Part shown: in pieces, positions 28,601-40,600 of the stretch
How positions within the stretch are numbered: the first letter of the stretch is position 1
Layout of the letters: every line of letters begins with the position of its first letter
NCBI GenBank assembly: GCA_013398055.1
Contig: VZRS01014861.1
Location: 128,420-192,419, forward strand
Direction: 5' to 3'
DNA: 64,000 bases
Source: Ifrita kowaldi
Lineage: Eukaryota; Chordata; Aves; Passeriformes; Cinclosomatidae
Made by a program: the position numbers and the translations under genes
The notes under the pieces: model-generated
Databases searched by the model: none
Told to the model about the DNA's origin: nothing
What the model saw: the letters and a program-made list of their open reading frames with translations, nothing else

Positions 28601-31600
28601 ATGCTCTTCATTACTGAAATAAAACTACTTGTATTAGAAATGGGAGGTATTGCAGGAGTGAGACTTGGAGCATGTTACAAATGTGATTTCAAGCTAGCAT
28701 GGATCTTCCAGCTTTTGAAGTCAGTAAGTAACAGTGTTCATTTTATGGTAGTAGGGACCAAGACCTTTGTGTGTTAAATATTAGGTAGGAAATTATGGGC
28801 ACATTTCCAAATAATGGCTTTTGCCTGAAATAAACTTGGAAGTGAAGTTGGATGGCTGAGGGCAATTTAGAAAGAACACAGACAGGGTTTTACCCATGTA
28901 ACTCCAGTGTTGCCTTTGAGACCTTTACTGGAGCACCACTCTCAGGATGTAGTAGTCTTTGGCTTTATTTCCAAAGGCATAAACCGTAGGTCTGTTTTCT
29001 TTGAGGCCACAAAAGATTGTGAGCAGTGGGAGCTACTGTTCAGCACTTCATTCAAAGCCCAATGACTATTTACAGGTGATAGGAAAGCTGCTGAAGAGCA
29101 CTGGGTACACAGAATACTGGCAGACACTCCTAAAGACAAGCTGTATTTTGTGCAAAGAGGGAGGGCACACATAGTTCTGTTTTTATTAAAGCCAAAACAC
29201 AAAAGTGGAACAAAACTGTAGTGACCTCTTGAGACCTGAAACTTCTGTCAGCTACTCCTGTAGGACAATGTCTGTGGTATTAGTATTTGTGGTGGAGCTT
29301 TGCTGAAGGTTTTGCTCAGACCTTTGAGATGCATCTGGAACATCTCTGTCGTACAAGAAAGGTACCTCCAGAATGTCCCATCGTGGAGAGTGTGTGTGCT
29401 CTTGCACCTGGTTGCCCTACTTACTTAGGAGGTCTCCAAGGATGGACTTTATTTGAACCCATCAATAGGAGATATGTGGGGCAAAGGTATCTGAAGTCCT
29501 TTCACACCTTGGGCAGCTCCTGACTTACCAGTTGATAACTCCAGATATTCTGCTCTCTAAGCAATCTCTCAGTCTGGGAACCTTGTTGATCAGTTTTCAT
29601 GGGGTTTGGTTTGGGGTTTTTTTGCGGTTTTGGGTTTTTTGGGTTTCTTTGTTTGTTTGTTTTTAATCTTGAGGAATGTGAGATCTGCTTGTTGTGACAC
29701 AGAGGATCTGCATGTCCACTCCTAACCATCGAGGGTGTGCATGCCGTTCACCAGCAGGAATGTTCTCTGGCATGACTTGTCACTTTGCATTCACTGAAAC
29801 TTGCTGTTCCTTGTCCTGAGATCTCTTGTGTGCAGTAATATTTTTATTACAGAAAATACTGTGCTGGTGAAAACTTAAAAGTTCTTGGATCAAAATGGAC
29901 AGAAATACCCTTCCTTGTTGGATACCAGGCAGGCTTCATGGCAGAGTTGCCCAAAACTTCAGGTCAGAGGAGAGTAGACTATGGAGTTGAGAAAGCCACA
30001 GGGAAAATTATCTCCCCACTTCTTCCGCCCTTAGATCTTTATAATAGAGTGAATAATGACATACTGTGTTTCTGTTCAAGTCAGTGAGAGTTTTGGCAGG
30101 AGAGGCAGCATGATCCATCTGGAATGAAGTCTGAAGACCTGTTGTTTGCTGCAGTCCTTGGAAGCCCGTTGAGTGCTGTGGGCCTTGGTTCCTTTGTTGG
30201 CCATATGAAAAGGATGATACCAAACTTTCATAGATGGAAAATGTTTTTATGTACAAAGCTGTGCTAGTTGCTGCTGATGGCAGAAGAAACAGTATAGCTT
30301 GAGTTGCAGTTTGCACACTGAAACAATGAGGTACTGTGATTCCCCTCCACTGTGAAATGTTCTTGTGTACCCAAGTTCATCATCTGTGAAGAATTCCACT
30401 CCACAGGGAATTGCCGGTACACTTAATTATGGCACAACGTGTTTGTGAACACATTATTTACTAAAAAATCCTTTAAATTGATGAGAACAATGAATGTACA
30501 TTTATCCCCACAGCAGTGAGTTACATTTGTACCCTTTTCAAAGTTATTTTTCATTTTTTAGGAGATTTTAGAAAGTTTCTGAAAGGGTCAAACACAAGTG
30601 TCTGCTCTTCGTAAGCATGTGTGTATGCTTGTCCAAAATAAGAGTGTGTGTAGCTTTGCTGCTTAACTTTGTGAGCCCAAGCCACTGCTTCATGTCCAGT
30701 TATGTACTCTGGAAGTTGATGTGTCAATGGCTACACACCCTTGGAGAAGGTGCTGCTGCAGGCCATCAGAGGTCCTTCATCACTGCTTCATTTTTATTGT
30801 TCTTTTTACCAATGTTTGTATACTTTCAAAGTGAAGTCTGGGAAAAAGCCCCGTAGAATTGGTGCATCCACACAGGTTGGATGCTGCTGGGGAAGTCTGG
30901 TTAGGAACATGTGATGTTAATTACTTTTTCAGGTCTGCACACTGTCATTTATTCTGCTTCCATTCCCATTTGTTTCCATTGTCTTAGTTCAGGATATGCA
31001 GAGCTGTATGTTTGCTAATGGATATGGGGAGATCCTCTTCTGGCAGCAGTTCCCTGAGGCAGATAAAGCAAACCGTGTCCACTAAAATTAATGGTAGAAT
31101 TCTCAATTGTTTCAGTGGTACCTCAGTTTCACTTAATGAATTTAGGAAATCTGGTGGGGTTTAGCCTGTCCATGGTTGAGAGAATGGTGGTTCTCACCAT
31201 CATCATAGATCTTCTACTTCAGATGGAGTCTTGTATTGCTGAGACAGCCTCAGTGGTTAAGATTTACAGGGAGAGGCAGATTATCTGTTTGATGAAACAA
31301 ACTTAGGATCCCTAGGAAGAGGAGAGGTTGGGTGGGAAGAGAACTAGTCCCATTCACACATAAAATAAAAAGCACGGGAATGACAAATTGCAGTCCTAGA
31401 GTCTCCATACTTGTTTGAACTTCTAGTTTTATTTGTTCTCAGTAAATCTTTGCAGTAACTTGTTCAACTGAAATATGTGCTGGACAGGACAATGGTAAGA
31501 GTTTCTACTAGTTGTGAATAGCTGTACACTTCACATCTGGGCAAATAATTGTATAAATGCAAAAATATATTTAGGCTTCAAGAACTAAAAAAATTAATTG

Positions 31601-34600
31601 TTGCTATTATAATACATCACAAAGAACATTTCAAAGTTTTGTCTGGTAGGGGAGTCTTCTTTTTGAGTGAAACACACATAATTTACTGTAAGGTTCACTA
31701 CTATGAGAATGCATGCTCTTTTCAAAGAATAAAAACTGATGGTCTCTTCTTTCTTCTTCTTTTCAGGCAGCACAAATAGTCCTGATTTCTCTCTTTGAAC
31801 TGAACACTCCTGAGTTTACCATGTTACTTGGTGCCTTGCCAAAAACATTCCAGGATGGTGCTACCAAGCTCCTGCACAACCACCTCAAGAACTCCAGTAA
31901 CACCAGTGTGGTGAGAGGCCCTTGTCCTTGCAGACAGCAGCTCATTGATAAGCTGTTGCAGATGTTCAGTTTGAATTATCTGTCACTGTTGTCTTGAAGC
32001 AATATGGCAACAGAGGCTTTTGTTTGATGTTGCTTTTAATAGGGACCATTAAAATAAAAAAATCAGTTATTTTAAAATTTAATATAGTCCTAACCAGAAG
32101 AGATTAAAAAATTACTGAGAAGTGCATTAAAATTGGTGGGGTTTGTGCTGTCAAGTTGGTGGTGCTTTTGAAAGTCCTGCCAGTAATGACTTTTTGGCTA
32201 AAACAGATCCTGATACCACAGATTTTCTGGGCTTATGACTGTTATTGAGATCTGTTTAATAACAGATATATTGTCTTTTAAGAAGCTTACAGGATCCTTA
32301 ATATGACCTACAGGGTCACCTCAGTCTATGCCTATGTTCTGCTTTTATATGAAGCTCTTACATATTTTTGTTTCACTGAAGGAATATGTTAGTAGAAGAT
32401 TTAAATAGGAAATTTCTTTCCCTTCCCTAATCCTTGCAGAGCAATTCCAGCAAGTTCACAAGATTTCCACTTTAAAAAGACAAAAAATTCCCTAATCCTT
32501 GCAGGGCAGCTCTGCAAGGATTAGGGACTTTTTTGTCTTTTTAATGTGGAAATCTTGTGAACTTGCTGGAATTTGAACCCCCCTATCTTTGCACTTTAAC
32601 AGGGCTGAGAAGAATTTAGGGTAAGCTAGAACTGCAGTGTTAGGCTTCCAGGCAAATGGTCTGGATTCTGTAATACTTTTGACTCTATGTGAAAAGTGTC
32701 AGAATTGAGAGCAATTTCTACTCATTTTGCTGTGGTATAAAAAATTGTGCAGACCAGTGGAAAAATGATAAGTTAGACTGCTTACTTATGCTCCTAACAA
32801 GCATAATCAGAATGCTTTAGACAATGTGGAAAATGGCTGTGTAACTAGAATGCTAAATTGCCAGGGTAATGGTGAGCATATTTTGGAACCTTGCAAATCT
32901 TGTCTGAGAAGCTGGATGGCTGGATTGATGAACCATTTCTCTGGCAATATTTGCAGGCTGTACATGCTGTGTATTTAAATTTGCAGGTACTGTGGGTTGT
33001 AGAGAAGTGCACATACACTTGCTTTATCCTCAGAATCATATCTTCAGGAGCATATTAAAGACTACATGAACCATGGCTGCAGATTTTTAGGTCAAGAGGC
33101 ATAATCAAAACTGCACTAAGCTTGTCTAGGGCAAACAGAGGCAATGTTTGGACCTGTTGTTGTACTCCTGCCTGTGCATTGCAACACGTTGCTAATCCCT
33201 GTCTTCCTGCTTCTGTGTTAGGGTTCCCCCAGCAATACCCTTGGTCGGACTCCTTCCCGGCACTCCAGCAGCAGAACCAGCCCCTTAACTTCACCTACCA
33301 ACTGTTCCCATGGTGGACTGTCTCCAAGGTAATGTGGCAGGCTAATTAAACCCCTTGCAAAATACTAAAGGATTTCAACACCGAGTGTGCATTTGCAGAA
33401 TATGACTCACTTTGAAAGCAAAAACAAGACAAAAAGTTTACAGTAGATTTCTGCAAAGAAGCAGTGTTTGAACATGATAATATGTGGTTGGTGATTGACT
33501 TCAGTGTTCCAGTCCTCATGCTATCTGTGTAATCTTTAATGTCTTTTCTTATCATGTTAGTTTTCTTTCATGGCCTTCCTCAGAATTACATTTGTGGGTA
33601 ATAAATAAAGGTAATATTAATTGGCAGCATTAGAAATAAGGTCTTGTTGAGCTTGCATATATCACAAAGTCTGTGATGACTCTCAGAACTGGAGTTTCAG
33701 GTTGTGCCTATTTTTTAGGTGTGGACTTGCAATCAGTAATTCCTCTGACTGTAGTACAGTGCTTGTGCTGCTGAGAGAAGTGCTGCATCTCCTGTTTCCC
33801 TCTTATTCTTTGTGAGGATGCTGGACAAGCAGAGGTGGTGACTGTGTTTCAATGCTGAATACCTCCCAAGTTGCTCACCTGGCTGCTCACCAGCAGAGTA
33901 GTGGCCTGGTCTTTTGGGCAGCAGGTCTATTGCAACCAGGTGTTTTGCTGAAGCTGCAGGTGCTACCCTGGAATGTATTGGTCCACTCCAAAATCTCGTA
34001 TTCAGCCAGCATGAACTCTTGGATGCTGGGAATGTGGATGTTTTGCAACATTAAAACTTAGAGCAGGAGAGATGACACTGCAAACAGTATCTTCTGTGAC
34101 CCTGGAAATACTGGAGGAAAGTATCAAGCTCTTACCTGGACAAGATCTGATTCATGCTGGAAAAGCTTAAATTTGCTGCCTTTGTCTGCCTGTCCTCTTC
34201 ATGACATTTCTCGTGGAAGGAACCATGTTGGGTGAGGACTGCAGTACATAGTGCAGTGTAGTAGTTTATACTGAAATCTGTTGATCTACACTTGTTACTT
34301 GCAAACCTCTCTCTGGAGGGATGCTTAGACATGTGAGTTCCAGTGTGTCAGGGAAAGTACAGGCCTTTAGCATTTAATGAATAATTGTACTAATTCCAGC
34401 AGCATAAGAACCATTGGGGTTTCCTGAGAAAATTTTGGATATCTAGATACATCTTTGCAACTTTAAATCTGCTGTAATTCCAAACTAAACCAAGAGTTTG
34501 CAAGCCAAAGTCGAGTTGCCTATTATGAGTTTTTTCCACAAAGGTTTCATTAAGAAATTAAGTGGTAGAGTTTCAGGGGAATGGTTCCAACTATGTTGCT

Positions 34601-37600
34601 TCCTTTTTGACTAGCTTGAGCATTGTTGTCCTGCTGATTTCTGTCATGGGAAATTATTAACTGTGTCTCCTTGTGGTTACGTTGTGGTTTTGTTGGCCAT
34701 GTTTGCATGTGGCACTTATTTTATAATTCCACAACCTTTTACCATGCTTTTTGGGTTTTGCCATTGGGACACAACTGTTTATTGCCACTTCACTCACTGT
34801 TTTCTATTTGTCTTTGCTTTCTTCTCACCTCTTGATGTCAGGAGGCAAATATGAAAGTATTGATTAAAGCGTCCAGTGTACATTGTTGCTGTTGTTTTCG
34901 AGCATTTTGGGTTTAGAAACTAAAGGGGTTTTTTCCCCATGTGATTTATTCTGAAGCACTAGTTAGAGAGGGCATGTAATTCCGGAGCATTCTGCTATGG
35001 ATGCAGTCGGCCAGGAATTTCCTTTGGAAAACAATCATTCCTTCCATTTTCTATAGAGTTCTTGGGGGTGTTTATTCAGAAGTTTAGGTGTCTTTGAGAA
35101 GCATGTCCTGCTTCCTTGCTGGATTTAGTTATTCAAGAGTGATGTTTAAAAGTTACTCTTCAGTGATAGGTAAAGGTGGAAGCTCCTGTGAAAGTCCTTT
35201 AAAATATTTGGAGGGGAGAAGTTGTACTTTTTTGTGGTGAGTGACCTCTGAGCAGTAACAGTATCTGCAGATTTTTGCCATTTGTAGAAAAGGCAGTGGC
35301 AAGTTCTGCAAGTTAGGGTCAGTAGCTTCTGATGCTCTGCTGGGCTGCATCCTCCTTGAAAATGTCTTGTGCAGCACAGTTTGGGCATGGTCCTGATTTA
35401 AAGGGAGAATGTAGCTCTGGTTGTCCTTTCTTCAGAGAAAAGGCTTTGAAAGATGTGCTGACAGATTGTGGTAAGTAGGGTATGCTGCAGTATTGCATTT
35501 TTTGGTATAGGTGCTTCCGTGTCATGTTTCCATTTCAAGTGCTTGTCGTTTGCTATTCAGCATTGGTGTGAAATGTCACTTTTCTCTCTACAAACTCAGA
35601 ACATAAGCACAGCCAGGTCATTCTGATAACAGTGTAAAGGATAAAGATTCCCAGTTTATTTGGGTAGCTCTCCTCCGAAAGTAGGCTTGGCTTTACATTT
35701 TCATGAGGCCTACTGTCAAAAGTTTGTAGTCAGGTCGTGTATTCCCGTTGCCTCCTGGGGTGCTCCGTGTCCAGGTCCTGCTTGCCTTGTGCCTGCCTCT
35801 GTCTTGTGCAGGCAGCCTGAGTGCAGTCAGTGGAAGGATTATCTTCAGTTTTTAATGCCAGCTTTGGTTTTGTAGATTATGCTTTCCTTTTATTTTTTTT
35901 CTTGATGCACAGATTGGAGTCAAAACCTGAGGCATACATGTCTTTGGAGCTGGGATATGTGTGGAAAGGATGTTTGGGTCCTGTAGGAATATGAAAATGC
36001 TGCTAAGCATAGCTGCTCTCCAATATTATTAATGGTTTGTGGACAATAGCCTCAGCATTAATCAGCAAGGTTTCATTGATACAGATTTACTGTATTATGT
36101 ATGTATTCCAGATGACTGATTTTTTGGGGGTTGTGTGTATGTATTTATGTGTACATGTATTTGGGCTCTCTGGATAGATTTTGAATGTTTTAGTTGAGCT
36201 GGGCTCTGCAAGCAGCTGATTTGCCTATCCAGATGATAACATCTACTTAAGTATCCCCTGAAGTCGCCTTCAGGACAGTAGCATGCTTTCAGGGTCTTGG
36301 ACAGTCTTTTCTCCTGCCTTCATTTACTCCCTCCAGTTCTGCTTCATGGTCACTGTAACATATCCACTACATCTGTGAGTTACTTCTGCATTTGTATCTG
36401 CTTTTTTTTTTCCTTAATAGTTTTAGTTTTTGGTGAGAGGAGTTACGGAAGAAAGATGTTCTTTTTGAAAAAGAAAAGCAGGGAAGGGCGCTTGGGAAGA
36501 CAGAAAATATTAGGAAAAAAACCCCAGACTTCAGACTGAAAGAGAGGAATGTTTCCTAGGCAAAGCACAGATGAATGGCTTGAGTTTGTGTTGGACAGGG
36601 AAAATCTTCTGAGATTTAATAAATTATGTTGTAGTACAGAAAGGAAAACACTAAGTTGTGAAGTCCTTTGCTGTTAGAATACAGATCGACTTCTGTAAAC
36701 TTAAATGTTACATTCAGGTTGGGAACTTTCACCTAGAACATTTTAGTACTTGAAGGAATAGCAAATGAATGCATTTGGAATGGGTTTCTGCAATTATTAA
36801 TAACCCGGAAGCCTGTGTGTAGTTTCGATTATTAAAAACAAATAAACAAACATCACCTAAAATTTTTTTTAAAATTTAGTCGTTCAAAGCTCTTTAGAGG
36901 AAATACATCAGAATAAAAGGCTAACAATTCTATCTGGCTATGTAAGTTTACATGCTTGCTATTTCACTGATAGTAGAAAATACCATTAAAAACAAAATTT
37001 GACACCCTCAGTATTAAGTTGAGCAAGCAAAGGCATGGAAACAGAATTAAAATAAGCCACCCACTTTATGCAGTAAGGACAAGCCTGCATTGTTTGGTGG
37101 CCCGTGTTCAGGTAGGTGAGACCTGAGCAGTGAGACTTCCGATCAGCAGTCTGAGAGTCTGAGGTATTTACATGATAATAGTGGCATGTAATAGCTGTGG
37201 GATTTGATTGCTGGTTAATGAGTGAAATTCTTGAGACTCCTCTTCGGAGGAGTTTTTTAACTGGCTTTGCTGCTGTTTGCACTGGAGTAATTCTTGACTT
37301 GTTTGTCACTTCTGATCTTAAAGTATCTTTCACTTGCGTATATACAAATACAACTATCCAAGACAAAGTGCTGAAATGTGATAGAAACAAAGTGGTGTTG
37401 TGAATACTCCACCAGCTCAAGCATTTATTCTCATTTAGAAGGTGATTTTGAAAATCCATGTACCATAATGGGAAAAGGACAAAAGTAGAGGTTAGACAAA
37501 TTGACACAGGGATGGATGTCTTGACCCAAAGGCACAGGGTCAAACAGTAACTCAAAGGGGCTGTGAAAGTTTAAGGAGAGATCTGAATCAACTCAGAGGC

Positions 37601-40600
37601 TGGTTTTACCCAGTTGTTCCAGCTTTATCTGCTGAGACCTGGGCCAAGTCCCCATGATGCATTTACACTCTAGACTGACTTTCACTTGCTGCATATATGG
37701 GTTCAGTTTGAATCTGGTGAGACAGGATCTGATGCTATGCCCTGCAGAGGTTTTCTGGTTGTGTAGGGCCTGATTGCAGGCTTTTATAGAGGCACCAGGA
37801 GACAAACTTTACAAACTACCTTCAGGTGTCTGATAAAAAAATAAACTCCAATTTTCCTTTCTTCCAGGGAAATCCTGTTGCTTAGAAATACCTGCTTAGA
37901 GTTTGAATACACATGCGGCCAGGGATTGTTTGCGTAGAACATTATAAATAGAGTTGTTTATAGAGGCTATATCCATTTGTAAAATCCTCTGGTTAGCACA
38001 AGCAGGGACTGGATTTTTTGTTAATCATATTATGTTAGGAATAAAAATGGAAATGAATACTAAAGGCCAAAACAATGACTTGTGAGGCTCAATGGAGTAT
38101 TCTTGTTTAATTTTGTTTCTATTAATTTTTTTCTCTCTCCAAGGCAGCATGACAGCACTAAGCCACTCAGATTATAGTTTCTTTTTTTTTTTCCTCCCTC
38201 TCCTTTCTCTGTTTTTTCTCTCTTTTGTTTCTCCTCTGGTCACGGCAGTCGGCTCTGGGGTTGGAGTGCAGATGGGCTGTCGAAGCACCCCCCTCCCCTT
38301 TCTCAGCCTAACTCCATCCCCACTGCTCCTTCCCACAAGACTTTCAGACGCTCTTACTCTCCCAGGTAACAAGCTACCTGTTAAACCAACTTGTCTGAGG
38401 TGTCACAGTATTATTTCCCTTTCACACTGTGGGATTTGTTCAAATGTGGGACTTGCAGAGGCTTTGGTTGGAAAAGGAAAAGAGGTGATGACAGCTTTCA
38501 GAGAGGAGGGGTGATGGGCAGCCACTCGCTCGCTGCTTGGGGAAGATGCAGCATGCAAGTGGGGATAAAAAAAAGTGGATTTTTCCAGACTCTTGCACCC
38601 ATTTAAGAAGATGGCAGGGAAGATGCTTCACAGTTGGTTTCCAATGCAGAACACAGTTGCTGAGCACTTTTGGCAGGTACTGGTTGCATTATGATACCAG
38701 GGGCAGGATCTTTCAATTTGGCTGCACTATGCATGTTACACTCGAGTACCTCCAGATGGACACACACAGCTCAGGAGAGGCTTCACATAGAACTTTGCTT
38801 GTATAATGTGATTGTGGAACATCTTGGAAATTTGTAGTATTGAAATTAAAATTGTCCTTACCACAAGATTTTATCAATCACAATTTCAACACCTATTCCT
38901 CCTCCTGTGCCCTCACATTTTGTTCCAGTCTGCATACAGATCTTGGATCAGTATACTGGACTAAAGCTGTATGCTGGTTTTAATAAAAAAACCCAACCTG
39001 AATACAAATTTGATTCATCAGATCTCTCTTAAATTCATTAGATTTTTAAAGTTTAAACCTTGAGAACAGACTATCTGTAAATGTGGTTTCTCATGACTTA
39101 GATATGCCTGTTACCTGAGGAAGGGCTATATGTAGCCTTTCCTTAAAGCAAAAAGTTCCTAATGAAAAACTATTGAAAGAAAAGTAAAGAAATTTTTCTT
39201 TGAGGGCTCAAAATTTGAGAAGCTGTGACATCTGAGAGAGAAAATAGAATACAATAGTAGTTACCTCTGTGAATACCTGCAGATTTAAAAACTTTAAATT
39301 AATGTTTTGACTCTGCTAGGACACTGTGGAGATATCTGTGGAGGAGATCCATGTTGATTTTTGAAATAAAACTAGTTGAGAGTGTTTTTTCTGTCTTTTT
39401 TTTATCTGACACCAGATAATAAGATTTGGAATAATGTAACGTATATTCCAGCCCAGAGCCTGAAAGTGCAAGGATGTGAGTTACTGTGTACTGCTTGAAG
39501 ACACTAGACTGTGGATTACTTACACATAGTTTGGATTGGAAATTGAGTAACAATTTATGGAAGTAAAATGTATTTTATGCCAGACTGGAAAACTGCCAAA
39601 TTATATCTTGGTAAACTTAAAGACAGCTGCATGGGTTTTGTGCAGCAGATGGAAAATAATGTTGTGACATCCCTAAACACTGCTCATCTCTACTCACTTC
39701 TTATTCATCCTGTGCCTTTCCTCTAGTTTTCTGCATGGGTCATAATTTTTTTTCCCTTTTGTGCCTTTTTTTTTCCCTGAAAGGTGAGTGTAGTTCCATT
39801 TTACTTTTATTCCCCACATTGTGTTGTCTGTGAAGTATTCCAGTGCACATACTGTCAGTAGAGACGTGTGTTCACGTTGTAGAATTTTCATTCATGTAGA
39901 GCACAGCCATAATGTGACCTCCTACACAGGCTTACTCCTAACATATGGAATCACTGGATTCTTTAGATTTTTATTAAAATGTGGGTTTGTGCTTTGACAA
40001 ATGCATCAGATTGATGGCACTGAGAAATTGCTTTAGTCCTTTAGCACTCAAGAGTCTGTATTCTGATTGTTCTTCGGTAACAGTGTAGAGCAAAACTCAT
40101 GCCTGAGGAAAGAAGTGATGATTTCAGCAGAAGATTTATTGTCAGTATTATATTTGTGATTATTTTCTTGGGTTTTTTGCCATGGATTTAATTGTGTGAC
40201 CTTTGGTAAGTCATGTCATCTCTTGGTGTGAGTACACAGGTACAGTCACATGTATATCTTTTCAAATGGTGATTTCATTGCCCACTTCAATGTTGTGTGA
40301 AAAACTCTTTAAGATCTCTGAATTAAACGTGCTTGAGCTCGAAACGTAGATTTTTGAGGTCGTATGAAACAAAGATTTTCCTATTCCTGACTGGTACTTC
40401 TGAAGAACCTAAAAACTGCCTTCCCTTCAGTCTGGAAAGCCATCACAGTGCAGTAGTGTTGTTCAGCTGTCTGAAAAGCCCTGAATACTTTGACGTCTGT
40501 AGGTTTATGAACATCTTTTGTTTCCTGATCTTGGTCTGTTCTTTAAGTGGTTTCTTGCTCTCCCTGACCTGTCAGACACTGTTTTGGGAGTTATTCTTTG

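Larger units (their letters stand above)
19784..31766 (+). other. CLASP2: Large intron (12 kb) between exons j and k
   Basis: The largest intron in the window. It contains the TG/CA repeat (25398-25484) and a G/T tract (29601-29664). I searched the open frames on both strands and saw no domain, retrogene, tRNA or transposon protein. Enhancers or conserved non-coding elements could be present but cannot be seen without alignment. Confidence 0.8.
33329..38248 (+). other. CLASP2: Intron between exons l and m
   Basis: 4.92 kb. It holds the TTCG-loop hairpin at 37236-37258 and ends in the long pyrimidine tract before cassette exon m. A 189-codon open frame on the minus strand (36986-37555) has no recognisable features and is treated as chance. 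Confidence 0.8.

Noticed and set aside
32443..32573. Calling the inverted repeat a microRNA gene
   Set aside because: The near-perfect 64-bp foldback with a 3-nt loop is longer and more perfect than a typical pre-miRNA. Without small-RNA evidence or conservation the call is not supportable.
33122..33349. 75-codon frame over exon l
   Set aside because: It overlaps the exon but in the wrong register; the coding register is GSPSNTLGRTPSRH, consistent with flanking phases.
36986..37555. 189-codon open frame on the minus strand
   Set aside because: It is the longest frame in the window but shows no domain, no coding-like composition and no splice context. It lies in an intron of CLASP2 and spans the hairpin at 37236. 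Best explained as chance.
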